A stretch of DNA of 45,875 nt, taken from CAZIQY01 sp964541605. Lineage in GTDB: Bacteria; Desulfobacterota; Syntrophia; Syntrophales; UBA2185. The stretch lies in the NCBI GenBank assembly GCA_964541605.1, contig CAZIQY010000016.1, forward strand, positions 1 through 45,875, read 5' to 3'. The number at the start of each line of letters is the position of its first letter. Position 1 is the stretch's first letter. This document shows positions 1 through 7,391 of the stretch, piece by piece. The position numbers were made by a program, and so were the translations under genes. The notes under the pieces were generated by a model. The model was not told the DNA's origin. It did no database searches and saw nothing but the letters and a program-made list of their open reading frames with translations.

Positions 1-2
1 GG

Positions 3-62
3 GGCCGAGGATACGTTGAATATCGCTCATCCACAACATTTGACAATATCTCAAATTTATGA
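3..62 (+). CDS. possible C-terminal tail of an upstream gene (partial)
   Basis: The frame entering the window at base 3 stays open for 19 codons and ends in TGA at 60-62. It lies in the same frame as the next gene, which begins 22 bases later. The peptide ends in SSTTFDNISNL. It is too short to assign to a family, and a chance open stretch is a real alternative. Confidence 0.25.
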   Translation, partial: GRGYVEYRSSTTFDNISNL

Positions 63-83
63 ATAAGGCTGTTAACCAAGTTA

Positions 84-650
84 TTGGATTGTTATCTTTA
101 TCTCAGGGATATGCCTAAGATGCCTGGATTCCGTGACTATCTCAGATATGCCAATAAATGTATAATGGCGGCAGAGGACGCTATACAGCAACAAGAAGAT
201 GCTGAATGGCTTCTTATTCCTGCGATAATTCTCGCATGGTCAGCAATGGAGTCCTTTGTAAATAATCGATGTGATGATTTAAAATCTTTGCCCGTGGATA
301 TGTTTGAATTGCATGAAAGAGCGCTTCTATTAGAAAAGCGGTTACGTTTTGTAGATAGCGGCGTCAATATCGGCAAATTTGATCTGGAAGGCAACGAATA
401 TCAAGCCTTGGAAAATAAGATATTTTTTCTGCTATCAAAGATGGGATCTAAAGATGCAAGCGATCTAAAAGGTGGTGCACTATGGAATCGTTTTCAAGCT
501 TTCAAGGATGTCAGAAATGGTCTAATACATCCAAGGAAAGATAAAGAAATAAAGTTAGAAATAAAAAACGTAATTGATTTTATTGAAACTGCGAAAGAAT
601 TAATTCAAGTTATTTCAGAAAGAATCTGGAAAACGAGATTGGATTTATAG
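84..650 (+). CDS. HEPN-domain protein (putative RNase, defence or toxin type)
   Basis: This predicted all-helical protein of about 188 residues has no signal peptide or membrane segment. Near the C-terminus is RNGLIH (R144 to H149), which fits the Rx4-6H signature of HEPN ribonucleases. An upstream helix carrying WSAMESFVNNR (52-62) resembles the first HEPN helix, where an acidic residue follows an aromatic patch. HEPN proteins commonly act as metal-independent RNases in toxin-antitoxin, abortive-infection and restriction loci; an RNase role here is inferred from the motif alone. The start is uncertain: TTG at 84 has only a weak AAGG upstream, and the in-frame ATG at 111 follows CAGGGA closely and would give 179 residues. 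The gene is AT-rich compared with the rest of the window and lies 255 bases upstream of a restriction-modification gene. That spacer shows no gene, terminator or clear promoter. No partner nucleotidyltransferase is visible inside the window. Confidence 0.6.
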   Translation: MDCYLYLRDMPKMPGFRDYLRYANKCIMAAEDAIQQQEDAEWLLIPAIILAWSAMESFVNNRCDDLKSLPVDMFELHERALLLEKRLRFVDSGVNIGKFDLEGNEYQALENKIFFLLSKMGSKDASDLKGGALWNRFQAFKDVRNGLIHPRKDKEIKLEIKNVIDFIETAKELIQVISERIWKTRLDL

Positions 651-905
651 TGATTTATAGCAATGAGTACAATAGACCACGAACAGAGTAACTGATAGGC
701 TATTTCTTTCAAACCATAATTCACAACATCAAGATTATTCAAAGTCGTTTGTTTGTAAGTGTAAGTCTGTCAAGGTTTAATCCATCAGATTACCAACTCA
801 AAAGTACGCATGAACCGGATGAACCGAAAAAAGTGATATGTTAATAGAAAACCATGAAATGGTGATGTAGGAAGCATATAACGAATCCAACAGTGCCTTA
901 AAGAC

Positions 906-3900
906 ATGTCCCTAAAACTTATTCAGCAATACCACCACAAGGTGCAGGAAATCGTGCAGTACGGCGGTTCAAAAAATGAAACCGCCATACGTCCAGCCTT
1001 TCAGAAACTCCTTGAGCAGTATTGCGCGGATAAGAAACTCGAACTGATCCCGGAACTGGAATACAAGACTCCCTTTGGCACAACTGTTAATCCAGACGGT
1101 ACACTGAAAGATGCTTTGCGCCAGGATTGGGGATACTGGGAAAGCAAAGACAAGTACGATTCACTTGATGAAGAAATCCAGAAGAAACTTGCCAAGGGTT
1201 ATCCTACCACCAATATTCTTTTTGAAGACAGCCAGACCGCTGTGCTCATTCAGAATGGAAGGGAAGTGTGTCGGGCTTCTTTTGATGATGATACATCCCT
1301 GCATGGACTGATAACAGCCTTCGTAAACTATGAGCCCAAAGAGGTTCAGACGTTTCGGGAGGCTATCGAAAAATTCAAAGAGGATCTTCCTGACCTGATT
1401 ATTAAACTTCGCCAGCTCATTGAAGATCAGGCGGCAAGTAACGCCGCTTTTGCCCGGGCGCGGGAAGAGTTTCTTGAGCTGTGCCGGGAGTCCATCAATC
1501 CCCATATCGTCATGGCCGACATCCGGGAAATGATCATCCAGCACGTGCTGACAGAAGACATCTTCATTACTATATTCAACGAATCCCAGTTTCATCGGGA
1601 AAACAACATCGCCAGATCGCTTATGGGGGTCATTGAAACCTTTTTCAAGGGTGCCGTCCGCAAAAGCATCCTGGGCAAGATCGATCCATACATCCACGTA
1701 ATAAAAGCCGCTGCCGCCGGTATTGCCGATCATCATGAAAAACAGCGTTTTCTCAAGGTCGTTTATGAAAACTTTTACCGAGCCTACAATCCCGCAGCAG
1801 CGGACCGCCTGGGTATCATCTACACCCCTAACGAGATTGTGCGCTTCATGGTGGAGTCGGCAGATTATCTTGTTCATAAGCATTTCGGACGGCTTCTGGG
1901 AGACAAGGATGTTGAGATTCTTGACCCGGCCACAGGAACAGGCACCTTTATCACGGAGATAATCGAACATCTTCCTGAAAACCGTTTGCCCTATAAATAC
2001 GAAAATGAAATCCACTGCAACGAGGTGGCTATTCTGCCCTATTATATCGCCAACCTGAATATCGAATATACATACAGCCAGAAGATGGGACAGTATGCAG
2101 AATTTAAGAACATCTGTTTCGTTGATACACTCGACAATCTCAGCTTCGACTACAAATCACAGTCCGGCAAACAGGGCGGTTTCGGATTTATCAGCCTGAC
2201 CGCAGAGAACCTGGAGCGGATCAGACGCCAGAACAAACGCAGAATCTCGGTTATCATCGGCAACCCGCCTTATAATGCGAACCAGCTCAATGAAAATGAG
2301 AACAACAAGAACCGTGAATATCCAGGTGTCGATAAACGCATCAAGGACACCTACGTTGCGGAAAGCACCGCTCAGAAAACCAAGCTCTACGATATGTATG
2401 CCCGCTTTATCCGCTGGGCGAGCGACCGTCTGGACAAGAACGGCGTCCTCGCGTTTATCACCAACCGCTCTCTCGTAGACGCCCGGACCTATGACGGCTT
2501 CCGCAAGGTCGTGGCCGGCGAATTCAGCGATATTTATGTGGTGGACCTCGGCGGCGACATACGGAAAAATCCTAAACTTTCCGGACCGAAACATAACGTC
2601 TTTGCCATTCAGACGGGCGTGGCCGTTTCCTTTTTTGTGAGAAACGAGAAGGAAAAGAATCGCCCCTGTCATATCTTTTATACACGTCGTCCGGAGATGG
2701 AGACGGCGCGCGAAAAACTGCATTTCCTGGCAACGACAAATTTCGAGGAATTACCCTTTGACCACATCCAGCCGGACAAGCATTACAATTGGATTAACCT
2801 TGTGGAAACTGAATGGGATGATCTGCTGCCGGCAGCGTCAAAGGAAGTGAAGTTAGCCAAAGGGAAGAGAGATGAAAAGGCGATATTCAAACTCTTTTCG
2901 TTAGGTGTTATTACAGCAAGGGATGAGTGGGTATACGATAAGAAGAAGGAGCACCTTGAGAAGAAGATGAGGTTTCTTGTCGAGGTTTACAACAGTGAGG
3001 CGGAAAGGCTAGCTGGCAAAGTATCGCGCGGCGAAATTGCGGATCACGTCGATTACGCCATCAAGTGGACCCGTGCTGTTAAGAATGACCTGACGAAAGG
3101 GAAGTTATACGCTTTTCAGAATCATTGCATGTCCGACTGTCTGTATCGACCCTTCATCAGAAAGAAACTGTATTTCAGCCATGAACTCAACGAGATGCAA
3201 TATCAGCTTCCCATGATCTTTCCGAACCAGCAAAGCGAAAACGTTGTTATTGCAGTGAATGTCGGCAACAAACCTTTCAATGTTTTGGCTTCAAAATGTT
3301 TGGTGGATTACCATTTCAACGGCGATTCCCAATGCCTTCCCCTTTATCGTTACAGTAAGGACGGTAAACGAGGCGATAACATCACCGACTGGGCATTGAA
3401 GCAGTTCCAGAGTCATTACCAGGACAAGGCGATCACACGCCCGGATATTTTTCATTACGTCTACGCCGTGCTCCACGATCCCGTCTATCGAGAGAAGTAC
3501 CGCCTCAATCTCAAACGGGAATTCCCCCGCATCCCTTTTTACGACGATTTCCGGAAATGGGCGGCCTGGGGCGGGAGGCTGCTGGCGCTGCACATCGGGT
3601 ACGAAAAGGTCGACACTTATCCCCTGAAGCGGATAGACAGAAAACCTGAGCCAGATAAACCGCCTGTGATCGTCAGGTCCATCCTCAAGGCCGACAAGGC
3701 GGCTAAAGCCATTCAACTGGACACCATAACGACCCTACAGGGCGTTCCACCTGCCGCCTGGGAGTATCAGCTCGGCAACCGCTCTGCCATCGAATGGGTC
3801 CTCGAATACCACAAGGAACGTAAGCCCAAAGATCCGACGATCCGTGAAAAGTTTGACAATTACCGCTTTGCCGATTACAAGGAACAGGTCATCGATCTAC

Positions 3901-3977
3901 TGCAACGGGTCTGCACGGTCAGTGTCGAAACGATGAAGGTCGTCAATGCGATGAATGCGGAAACTGAAGTATTATAA
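906..3977 (+). CDS. single-chain Type ISP-like restriction-modification enzyme without a helicase domain
   Basis: This 1023-residue protein combines a putative nuclease, an adenine-specific methyltransferase and a C-terminal specificity region. Residues 63-81 (PDG, then ESK at 79-81) fit a PD-(D/E)xK nuclease core with D64, E79 and K81. The methyltransferase carries DPATGTGTF (340-348, SAM binding) and NPPY (453-456, catalytic motif IV of N6-adenine/N4-cytosine enzymes). About 290-316 is the usual lead-in ending in YTPNEIVRFMV. The last ~100 residues, including YQLGNRSAIEW, match the Type ISP C-terminal domain. Full Type ISP enzymes such as LlaBIII run to about 1600 residues and hold an SF2 helicase between nuclease and methyltransferase. 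Here only about 200 residues of helical sequence separate them, and no Walker motifs are seen. The protein may therefore cut like a Type IIG enzyme, or act only as a methyltransferase. The ATG at 906 has no strong ribosome-binding site. It probably modifies and restricts incoming DNA. Confidence 0.85.
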   Translation: MSLKLIQQYHHKVQEIVQYGGSKNETAIRPAFQKLLEQYCADKKLELIPELEYKTPFGTTVNPDGTLKDALRQDWGYWESKDKYDSLDEEIQKKLAKGYPTTNILFEDSQTAVLIQNGREVCRASFDDDTSLHGLITAFVNYEPKEVQTFREAIEKFKEDLPDLIIKLRQLIEDQAASNAAFARAREEFLELCRESINPHIVMADIREMIIQHVLTEDIFITIFNESQFHRENNIARSLMGVIETFFKGAVRKSILGKIDPYIHVIKAAAAGIADHHEKQRFLKVVYENFYRAYNPAAADRLGIIYTPNEIVRFMVESADYLVHKHFGRLLGDKDVEILDPATGTGTFITEIIEHLPENRLPYKYENEIHCNEVAILPYYIANLNIEYTYSQKMGQYAEFKNICFVDTLDNLSFDYKSQSGKQGGFGFISLTAENLERIRRQNKRRISVIIGNPPYNANQLNENENNKNREYPGVDKRIKDTYVAESTAQKTKLYDMYARFIRWASDRLDKNGVLAFITNRSLVDARTYDGFRKVVAGEFSDIYVVDLGGDIRKNPKLSGPKHNVFAIQTGVAVSFFVRNEKEKNRPCHIFYTRRPEMETAREKLHFLATTNFEELPFDHIQPDKHYNWINLVETEWDDLLPAASKEVKLAKGKRDEKAIFKLFSLGVITARDEWVYDKKKEHLEKKMRFLVEVYNSEAERLAGKVSRGEIADHVDYAIKWTRAVKNDLTKGKLYAFQNHCMSDCLYRPFIRKKLYFSHELNEMQYQLPMIFPNQQSENVVIAVNVGNKPFNVLASKCLVDYHFNGDSQCLPLYRYSKDGKRGDNITDWALKQFQSHYQDKAITRPDIFHYVYAVLHDPVYREKYRLNLKREFPRIPFYDDFRKWAAWGGRLLALHIGYEKVDTYPLKRIDRKPEPDKPPVIVRSILKADKAAKAIQLDTITTLQGVPPAAWEYQLGNRSAIEWVLEYHKERKPKDPTIREKFDNYRFADYKEQVIDLLQRVCTVSVETMKVVNAMNAETEVL

Positions 3978-4024
3978 ATGGATAAGAAGTGATTTCTTGA
4001 TATAGAACGTTCGCGAGGAAGATA

Positions 4025-5632
4025 ATGAGAATTAAGTTCATGGGGGCTGCCCGGACAGTGACCGGGTCGTGTTTTATCCTGGAGGCGAACGGTCACCGTT
4101 TCGCTGTTGATTGCGGCATGCATCAGGGAAATGCGGAGATCGAAAAGCGAAACTGGGATGTCGATATTTACGGGCCGAGTGCAATAGAATTCTTCCTCAT
4201 CACCCACGCCCACATCGACCATTCCGGTCTTCTTCCCCGTCTGGTTCACGAGGGTTTCCGCGGGCCGGTTTACGCCACCCGGCCGACCGTGGATTTGCTG
4301 AAGATCCTGCTTCTGGACAGCGCCCATATCCAGGAGATGGAAGCACAGTGGAAGAGCAGGAAGCGCCTGCGCTACGGGGAAAAAAATATCAGGCCCCTGT
4401 ACACGAAGAGGGATGCCGAAGCTGCGTTTCCCCTGCTCAAGGCCGTTTCGTACGATGAGATATTTGAACCCCTGCCGGGCATTAAGGTCAATTTCAGGGA
4501 CGCGGGCCACATTCTGGGCGCATCGTTGATTGAAATCCGGATGGAAGAAAACGGCCAGCCTGTCAAACTGGTGTTTTCGGGAGACATCGGCCGTCCCGCC
4601 CAGTTGCTTATGGAAGACCCGAGCGTTGTGGATGCGGCAGATTTTCTTTTCCTGGAATCGACATACGGCAACCGGAACCACAAGGATGAGGACGACAGTC
4701 TCAACGAACTGGCGGAGGCCATCGCGTACAGTTACGGCAACAAGGAAAAGGTCATCATTCCCGCTTTTGCCGTGGAGCGGACGCAGGAGATGATGTATTC
4801 CCTGTATCTGCTGTCAAAGGATGGAAGGCTTCCTCCCGATATGCCCGTTTACCTGGACAGTCCTCTGGCCATCCAGGCGACGGAAATATTTCGCCGCCAC
4901 ACGGCCTATCTTGATGAAGAGACCAGGCAACTGATAAACAAAGGGGAAGATCCCCTGTACCTTCCCCAGATGCATTTTACATCCACCACGGAGGAGTCCA
5001 TGGCCATCAACACCCAATCGGGCCCGGCCATCGTGATTTCCGCGAGCGGCATGGCCAATGCAGGAAGGATCAAACATCACCTGCGTCATAACCTGTGGCG
5101 TGAAGGGGCCAGTATCGTGTTCGTCGGGTTTCAGGCGCAGGGGACAACGGGTCGCAAGATTGTGGACGGTGCACAAAAAGTGCGTCTCTTTGGCGAGGAT
5201 GTCGCCGTAAAAGCTAAGCTGTTCACCATCAACGGGTTTTCCGCTCACGCCGGTCAAGGCCAGCTTCTGGAGTGGCTGGGCCATTTTCAGACAAAGGATA
5301 TGCAGGTTTTCCTTGTCCATGGCGAGTTTCCCGCCCAGCAGGTCCTCGCGGATTTGATCAGGGAACGCTTTGGTTTTAAGGTGCTGATTCCCGAATATCT
5401 TGAGGAAAGCACCCTGAAAACGGGAGAGGTTGTCAGGCGTGTGGAGTATCCGGAAAAAGCCGCCCCGTGCATAGACTGGGGGTACATCCTTGAGGATCTG
5501 GACGCCAAGCTGGCGCAGATCAAGGCCCGGAGGATGCAAATGGAGTCCAAACCGTGGGTTGAACAGACGGAAATCAGGGACAGGCTTCTCGATCTTAACC
5601 GCAGTTTGATGGAAATCAACTCTGAAATTTGA
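4025..5632 (+). CDS. beta-CASP metallo-beta-lactamase-fold nuclease (RNA-processing type)
   Basis: This is a 535-residue predicted zinc hydrolase of the CPSF-73/YSH1-like MBL family, which acts on RNA phosphodiester bonds. The metal motif HAHIDHSG begins at H61, with H61, H63, D65 and H66. GHILGA supplies H162, and the SGD at 185-187 supplies D187. ESTYGNR (211-217) is beta-CASP motif A, and FSAHAGQ near residue 410 is the C-terminal beta-CASP/RMMBL histidine motif. The last ~60 residues form a charged helical tail. Bacterial members of this subfamily are usually annotated as exonucleases with little direct biochemistry. The gene starts 47 bases after the restriction-modification gene with GAGGAAG in front of its ATG, so co-transcription is possible. 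A functional link to that gene is inference only. Its 3' end converges on the TonB-like gene with 20 bases between and no clear terminator. Confidence 0.85.
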   Translation: MRIKFMGAARTVTGSCFILEANGHRFAVDCGMHQGNAEIEKRNWDVDIYGPSAIEFFLITHAHIDHSGLLPRLVHEGFRGPVYATRPTVDLLKILLLDSAHIQEMEAQWKSRKRLRYGEKNIRPLYTKRDAEAAFPLLKAVSYDEIFEPLPGIKVNFRDAGHILGASLIEIRMEENGQPVKLVFSGDIGRPAQLLMEDPSVVDAADFLFLESTYGNRNHKDEDDSLNELAEAIAYSYGNKEKVIIPAFAVERTQEMMYSLYLLSKDGRLPPDMPVYLDSPLAIQATEIFRRHTAYLDEETRQLINKGEDPLYLPQMHFTSTTEESMAINTQSGPAIVISASGMANAGRIKHHLRHNLWREGASIVFVGFQAQGTTGRKIVDGAQKVRLFGEDVAVKAKLFTINGFSAHAGQGQLLEWLGHFQTKDMQVFLVHGEFPAQQVLADLIRERFGFKVLIPEYLEESTLKTGEVVRRVEYPEKAAPCIDWGYILEDLDAKLAQIKARRMQMESKPWVEQTEIRDRLLDLNRSLMEINSEI

Positions 5633-5652
5633 TGATTTTTATCGCCGCCGGT

Positions 5653-6213
5653 CTATTCGGCAAGCCGGTATTGAAATCTGGCGATGATGTTCAGTTGCGA
5701 CAGATCAAATTCAGGAGGAAAGGGGTCATAAGGGGCTGCGGCTCTCACCACGTCGATGGTTCCCTGGTCGAGAAATATTGACCCCGACGAGGTCACGATA
5801 CCGCTTGCCACAATGACACCGCTTCTGTTGATGGAAAATTTAACAACCGTGATTCCTTCTTCCTCTTTTTCAAAGGCGCTTTTAGGATATTTCCAGATGT
5901 TTTCGATCTTCTGTTTTATTTTTTTAAGGTACGGTGTGTATCTGGCATCGATACTGCCGAGGTCAACAGTGTCTTCCCTGGTGCTCCTGTGCTGTCCGGT
6001 ATTTTCTTTAACGATTGGCGGCGCCGGTTTGGTTTCTTCCTTCCCCTCGTGATTTTGGTTCATATCTCCCGGAAGCTCCTTTAAATGAATCGTCAGGACG
6101 TCTTCCCGGGGACTTTTCCCCTGCATGTTAATGAAGCCGGTCAGGGACAACATTACAACATGGCTTGCAAGAGATATCAAAATGGACAGAATCACAACCT
6201 GCTTTGACGGCAT
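5653..6213 (-). CDS. TonB-family C-terminal domain protein (energy transducer-like)
   Basis: This is a small inner-membrane-anchored protein of about 186 residues. One N-terminal hydrophobic segment (about 4-27) is followed by a charged, proline-containing periplasmic linker. A C-terminal TonB/TolA-type domain starts with YLKKIKQKIENIWKYPKSAF and contains the typical VVKFSINRSGVI strand pair. TonB proteins pass proton-motive energy from ExbB/ExbD to outer-membrane receptors; no exbB or exbD lies in the window. The start chosen at 6213 has AAAGGA nine bases upstream on this strand. The longer start at 6243 adds ten residues and has no ribosome-binding site. The C-terminal domain has the arrangement expected of TonB, but the partner receptor is unknown. 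Outer-membrane integrity or secretion roles are also possible for such TonB-like proteins. Confidence 0.75.
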   Translation of the reverse strand: MPSKQVVILSILISLASHVVMLSLTGFINMQGKSPREDVLTIHLKELPGDMNQNHEGKEETKPAPPIVKENTGQHRSTREDTVDLGSIDARYTPYLKKIKQKIENIWKYPKSAFEKEEEGITVVKFSINRSGVIVASGIVTSSGSIFLDQGTIDVVRAAAPYDPFPPEFDLSQLNIIARFQYRLAE

Positions 6214-6382
6214 GCCGGGCATTCCTTTCGTGTCTTGAATCATATGTCAATGTGATAGAAAAAATCAATCATGAAACCTTGCGGGTTTATGGTATGACAA
6301 ATCCCGTGTTTACCCTGGCGAATTTGCTTGACAAAAGAGAGGGGATTTTATTTGTATTCGGAAATACCGGGAGTGTTTACGG

Positions 6383-6853
6383 ATGACGGACATGGATGAA
6401 AAAATGATTCTCCTTGCTCTCGAGGAGGCAGCGCTTTCTTTTAGTGAAGGAGAGGTTCCTGTCGGCGCTGTCATTACTCTCGGGGGGAAGGTTCTCGCGA
6501 AAGCGCATAACCGTTCCATTGCCATGAATGATCCCTCCGCCCATGCGGAGATTCTGGCTATCCGCAGTGCCGCGGAAAGGACAGGCAATTATCGCCTGCC
6601 CGAAACATCACTGTATGTGACGCTGGAACCCTGCATCATGTGTGCCGGCGCCATCATACAGGCGAGGATCGGGAGGGTTGTTTTCGGCACCGACGACGCC
6701 AAAGCGGGAGGCATCGTTTCCCTTTACAAGATCCTGAGCGATAAGAGATTGAATCATAACGTGGCTGTTCGCGGCGGTGTTTGCAGGGAAGCGTGTGCTG
6801 AAATATTGAGTAGATTTTTTCGCCAAAAGAGGGTAGTATCCTCCCCTTCTTAA
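6383..6853 (+). CDS. tadA: tRNA-specific adenosine deaminase
   Basis: This enzyme deaminates adenosine-34 to inosine in the wobble position of tRNA-Arg(ACG). The 156-residue length is normal for TadA. The zinc and catalytic residues are all present: HAE at 54-56 (zinc ligand H54, proton-shuttling E56) and PCIMC at 83-87 (ligands C84 and C87). The surrounding LEPCIMCAGAI and the DDAKAGG loop near residue 105 favour TadA over cytidine or guanine deaminases of the same fold. The ATG at 6383 gives MTDMDEKMILLAL, which matches the usual helical start; no strong ribosome-binding site is visible. The gene runs divergently from the TonB-like gene and is followed 33 bases later by a tRNA gene. Confidence 0.93.
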   Translation: MTDMDEKMILLALEEAALSFSEGEVPVGAVITLGGKVLAKAHNRSIAMNDPSAHAEILAIRSAAERTGNYRLPETSLYVTLEPCIMCAGAIIQARIGRVVFGTDDAKAGGIVSLYKILSDKRLNHNVAVRGGVCREACAEILSRFFRQKRVVSSPS

Positions 6854-6886
6854 CTTTGAGGAGGAACGGAAAAGTCATCATTCTGC

Positions 6887-6980
6887 GGAGAGATACCGAA
6901 GTGGTCGTAACGGGATCGACTCGAAATCGATTTGAGGGCCAAAAGCTCTCACGGGGGTTCGAATCCCCCTCTCTCCGCCA
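6887..6980 (+). tRNA. tRNA-Ser (anticodon CGA)
   Basis: A type II tRNA fold can be drawn by hand. The acceptor stem GGAGAGA (6887-6893) pairs with TCTCTCC (6970-6976), followed by discriminator G and an encoded CCA (6978-6980). The anticodon stem ATCGA/TCGAT encloses the loop CTCGAAA, giving anticodon CGA, which reads UCG. A long variable arm marks a serine tRNA. The T arm is GGGGG-TTCGAAT-CCCCC. Confidence 0.96.
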
Positions 6981-6995
6981 GTTATGGAAAAGAGA

Positions 6996-7023
6996 ACAGT
7001 GAATAGTGAACGGTAAATAGTGA
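6996..7023 (+). repeat. short heptamer repeat between two tRNA genes
   Basis: Four heptamers in tandem occupy the spacer between the two serine tRNA genes: ACAGTGA, ATAGTGA, ACGGTAA and ATAGTGA. A looser continuation (GTGAATAGGGAATAAA) follows the second tRNA. Simple-sequence spacers of this kind are common near stable RNA genes; no function is evident. Confidence 0.6.
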
Positions 7024-7057
7024 AAGATCTTTTTTAAAACTGTTCACTTGAAAAGAG

Positions 7058-7151
<94 letters not shown>

Positions 7152-7253
7152 TGAAAATGGTGAATAGGGAATAAATAAAGGAGTAGGGGACAGGGATCGG
7201 AAATATTCAATAAAATCTTTTTCCGACCTCTATTGCCTGACCCCTGAGATTCT

Positions 7254-7355
7254 GATAGCCGGGTCCCGTGCAACGGAGGGTTGTGAACCCCGTCAGGTCC
7301 GGAAGGAAGCAGCGGTAGCAATGACCGACGTGTGCTGCGGGGAAACCTGGCTATC
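7254..7355 (+). ncRNA. ffs: 4.5S signal recognition particle RNA (small bacterial type)
   Basis: The conserved domain IV core GTCAGGTCCGGAAGGAAG (from 7294) followed by CAGC is unmistakable: it contains the GGAA tetraloop and the asymmetric loop bound by Ffh. The ends close a long hairpin: GATAGCCGGGT at 7254-7264 pairs with ACCTGGCTATC at 7345-7355 apart from one G-U pair. The ~102-nucleotide length matches the short proteobacterial form without an Alu domain. The RNA scaffolds Ffh for co-translational targeting to FtsY and the Sec translocon. It ends 36 bases before the dnaX start. Confidence 0.96.
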
Positions 7356-7391
7356 TCTAATTTTAAAAGCTTTTTTTCACAGGAGCAAAGT

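Noticed and set aside
651..905. Possible regulatory region or small gene between the HEPN and restriction-modification genes
   Set aside because: A short tandem TGATTTATAG at the HEPN stop was noticed, but no open frame with a ribosome-binding site, hairpin or promoter pair could be supported.
1161..2015. Long minus-strand open frame opposite the restriction-modification gene
   Set aside because: It overlaps the conserved methyltransferase region, has no recognisable domain or ribosome-binding site, and is best explained as the complement of real codons.
6328..6357. Promoter for tadA starting with TTGACA at 6328
   Set aside because: The -35 is perfect, but no -10 better than three of six bases occurs at 16-18 bases spacing.
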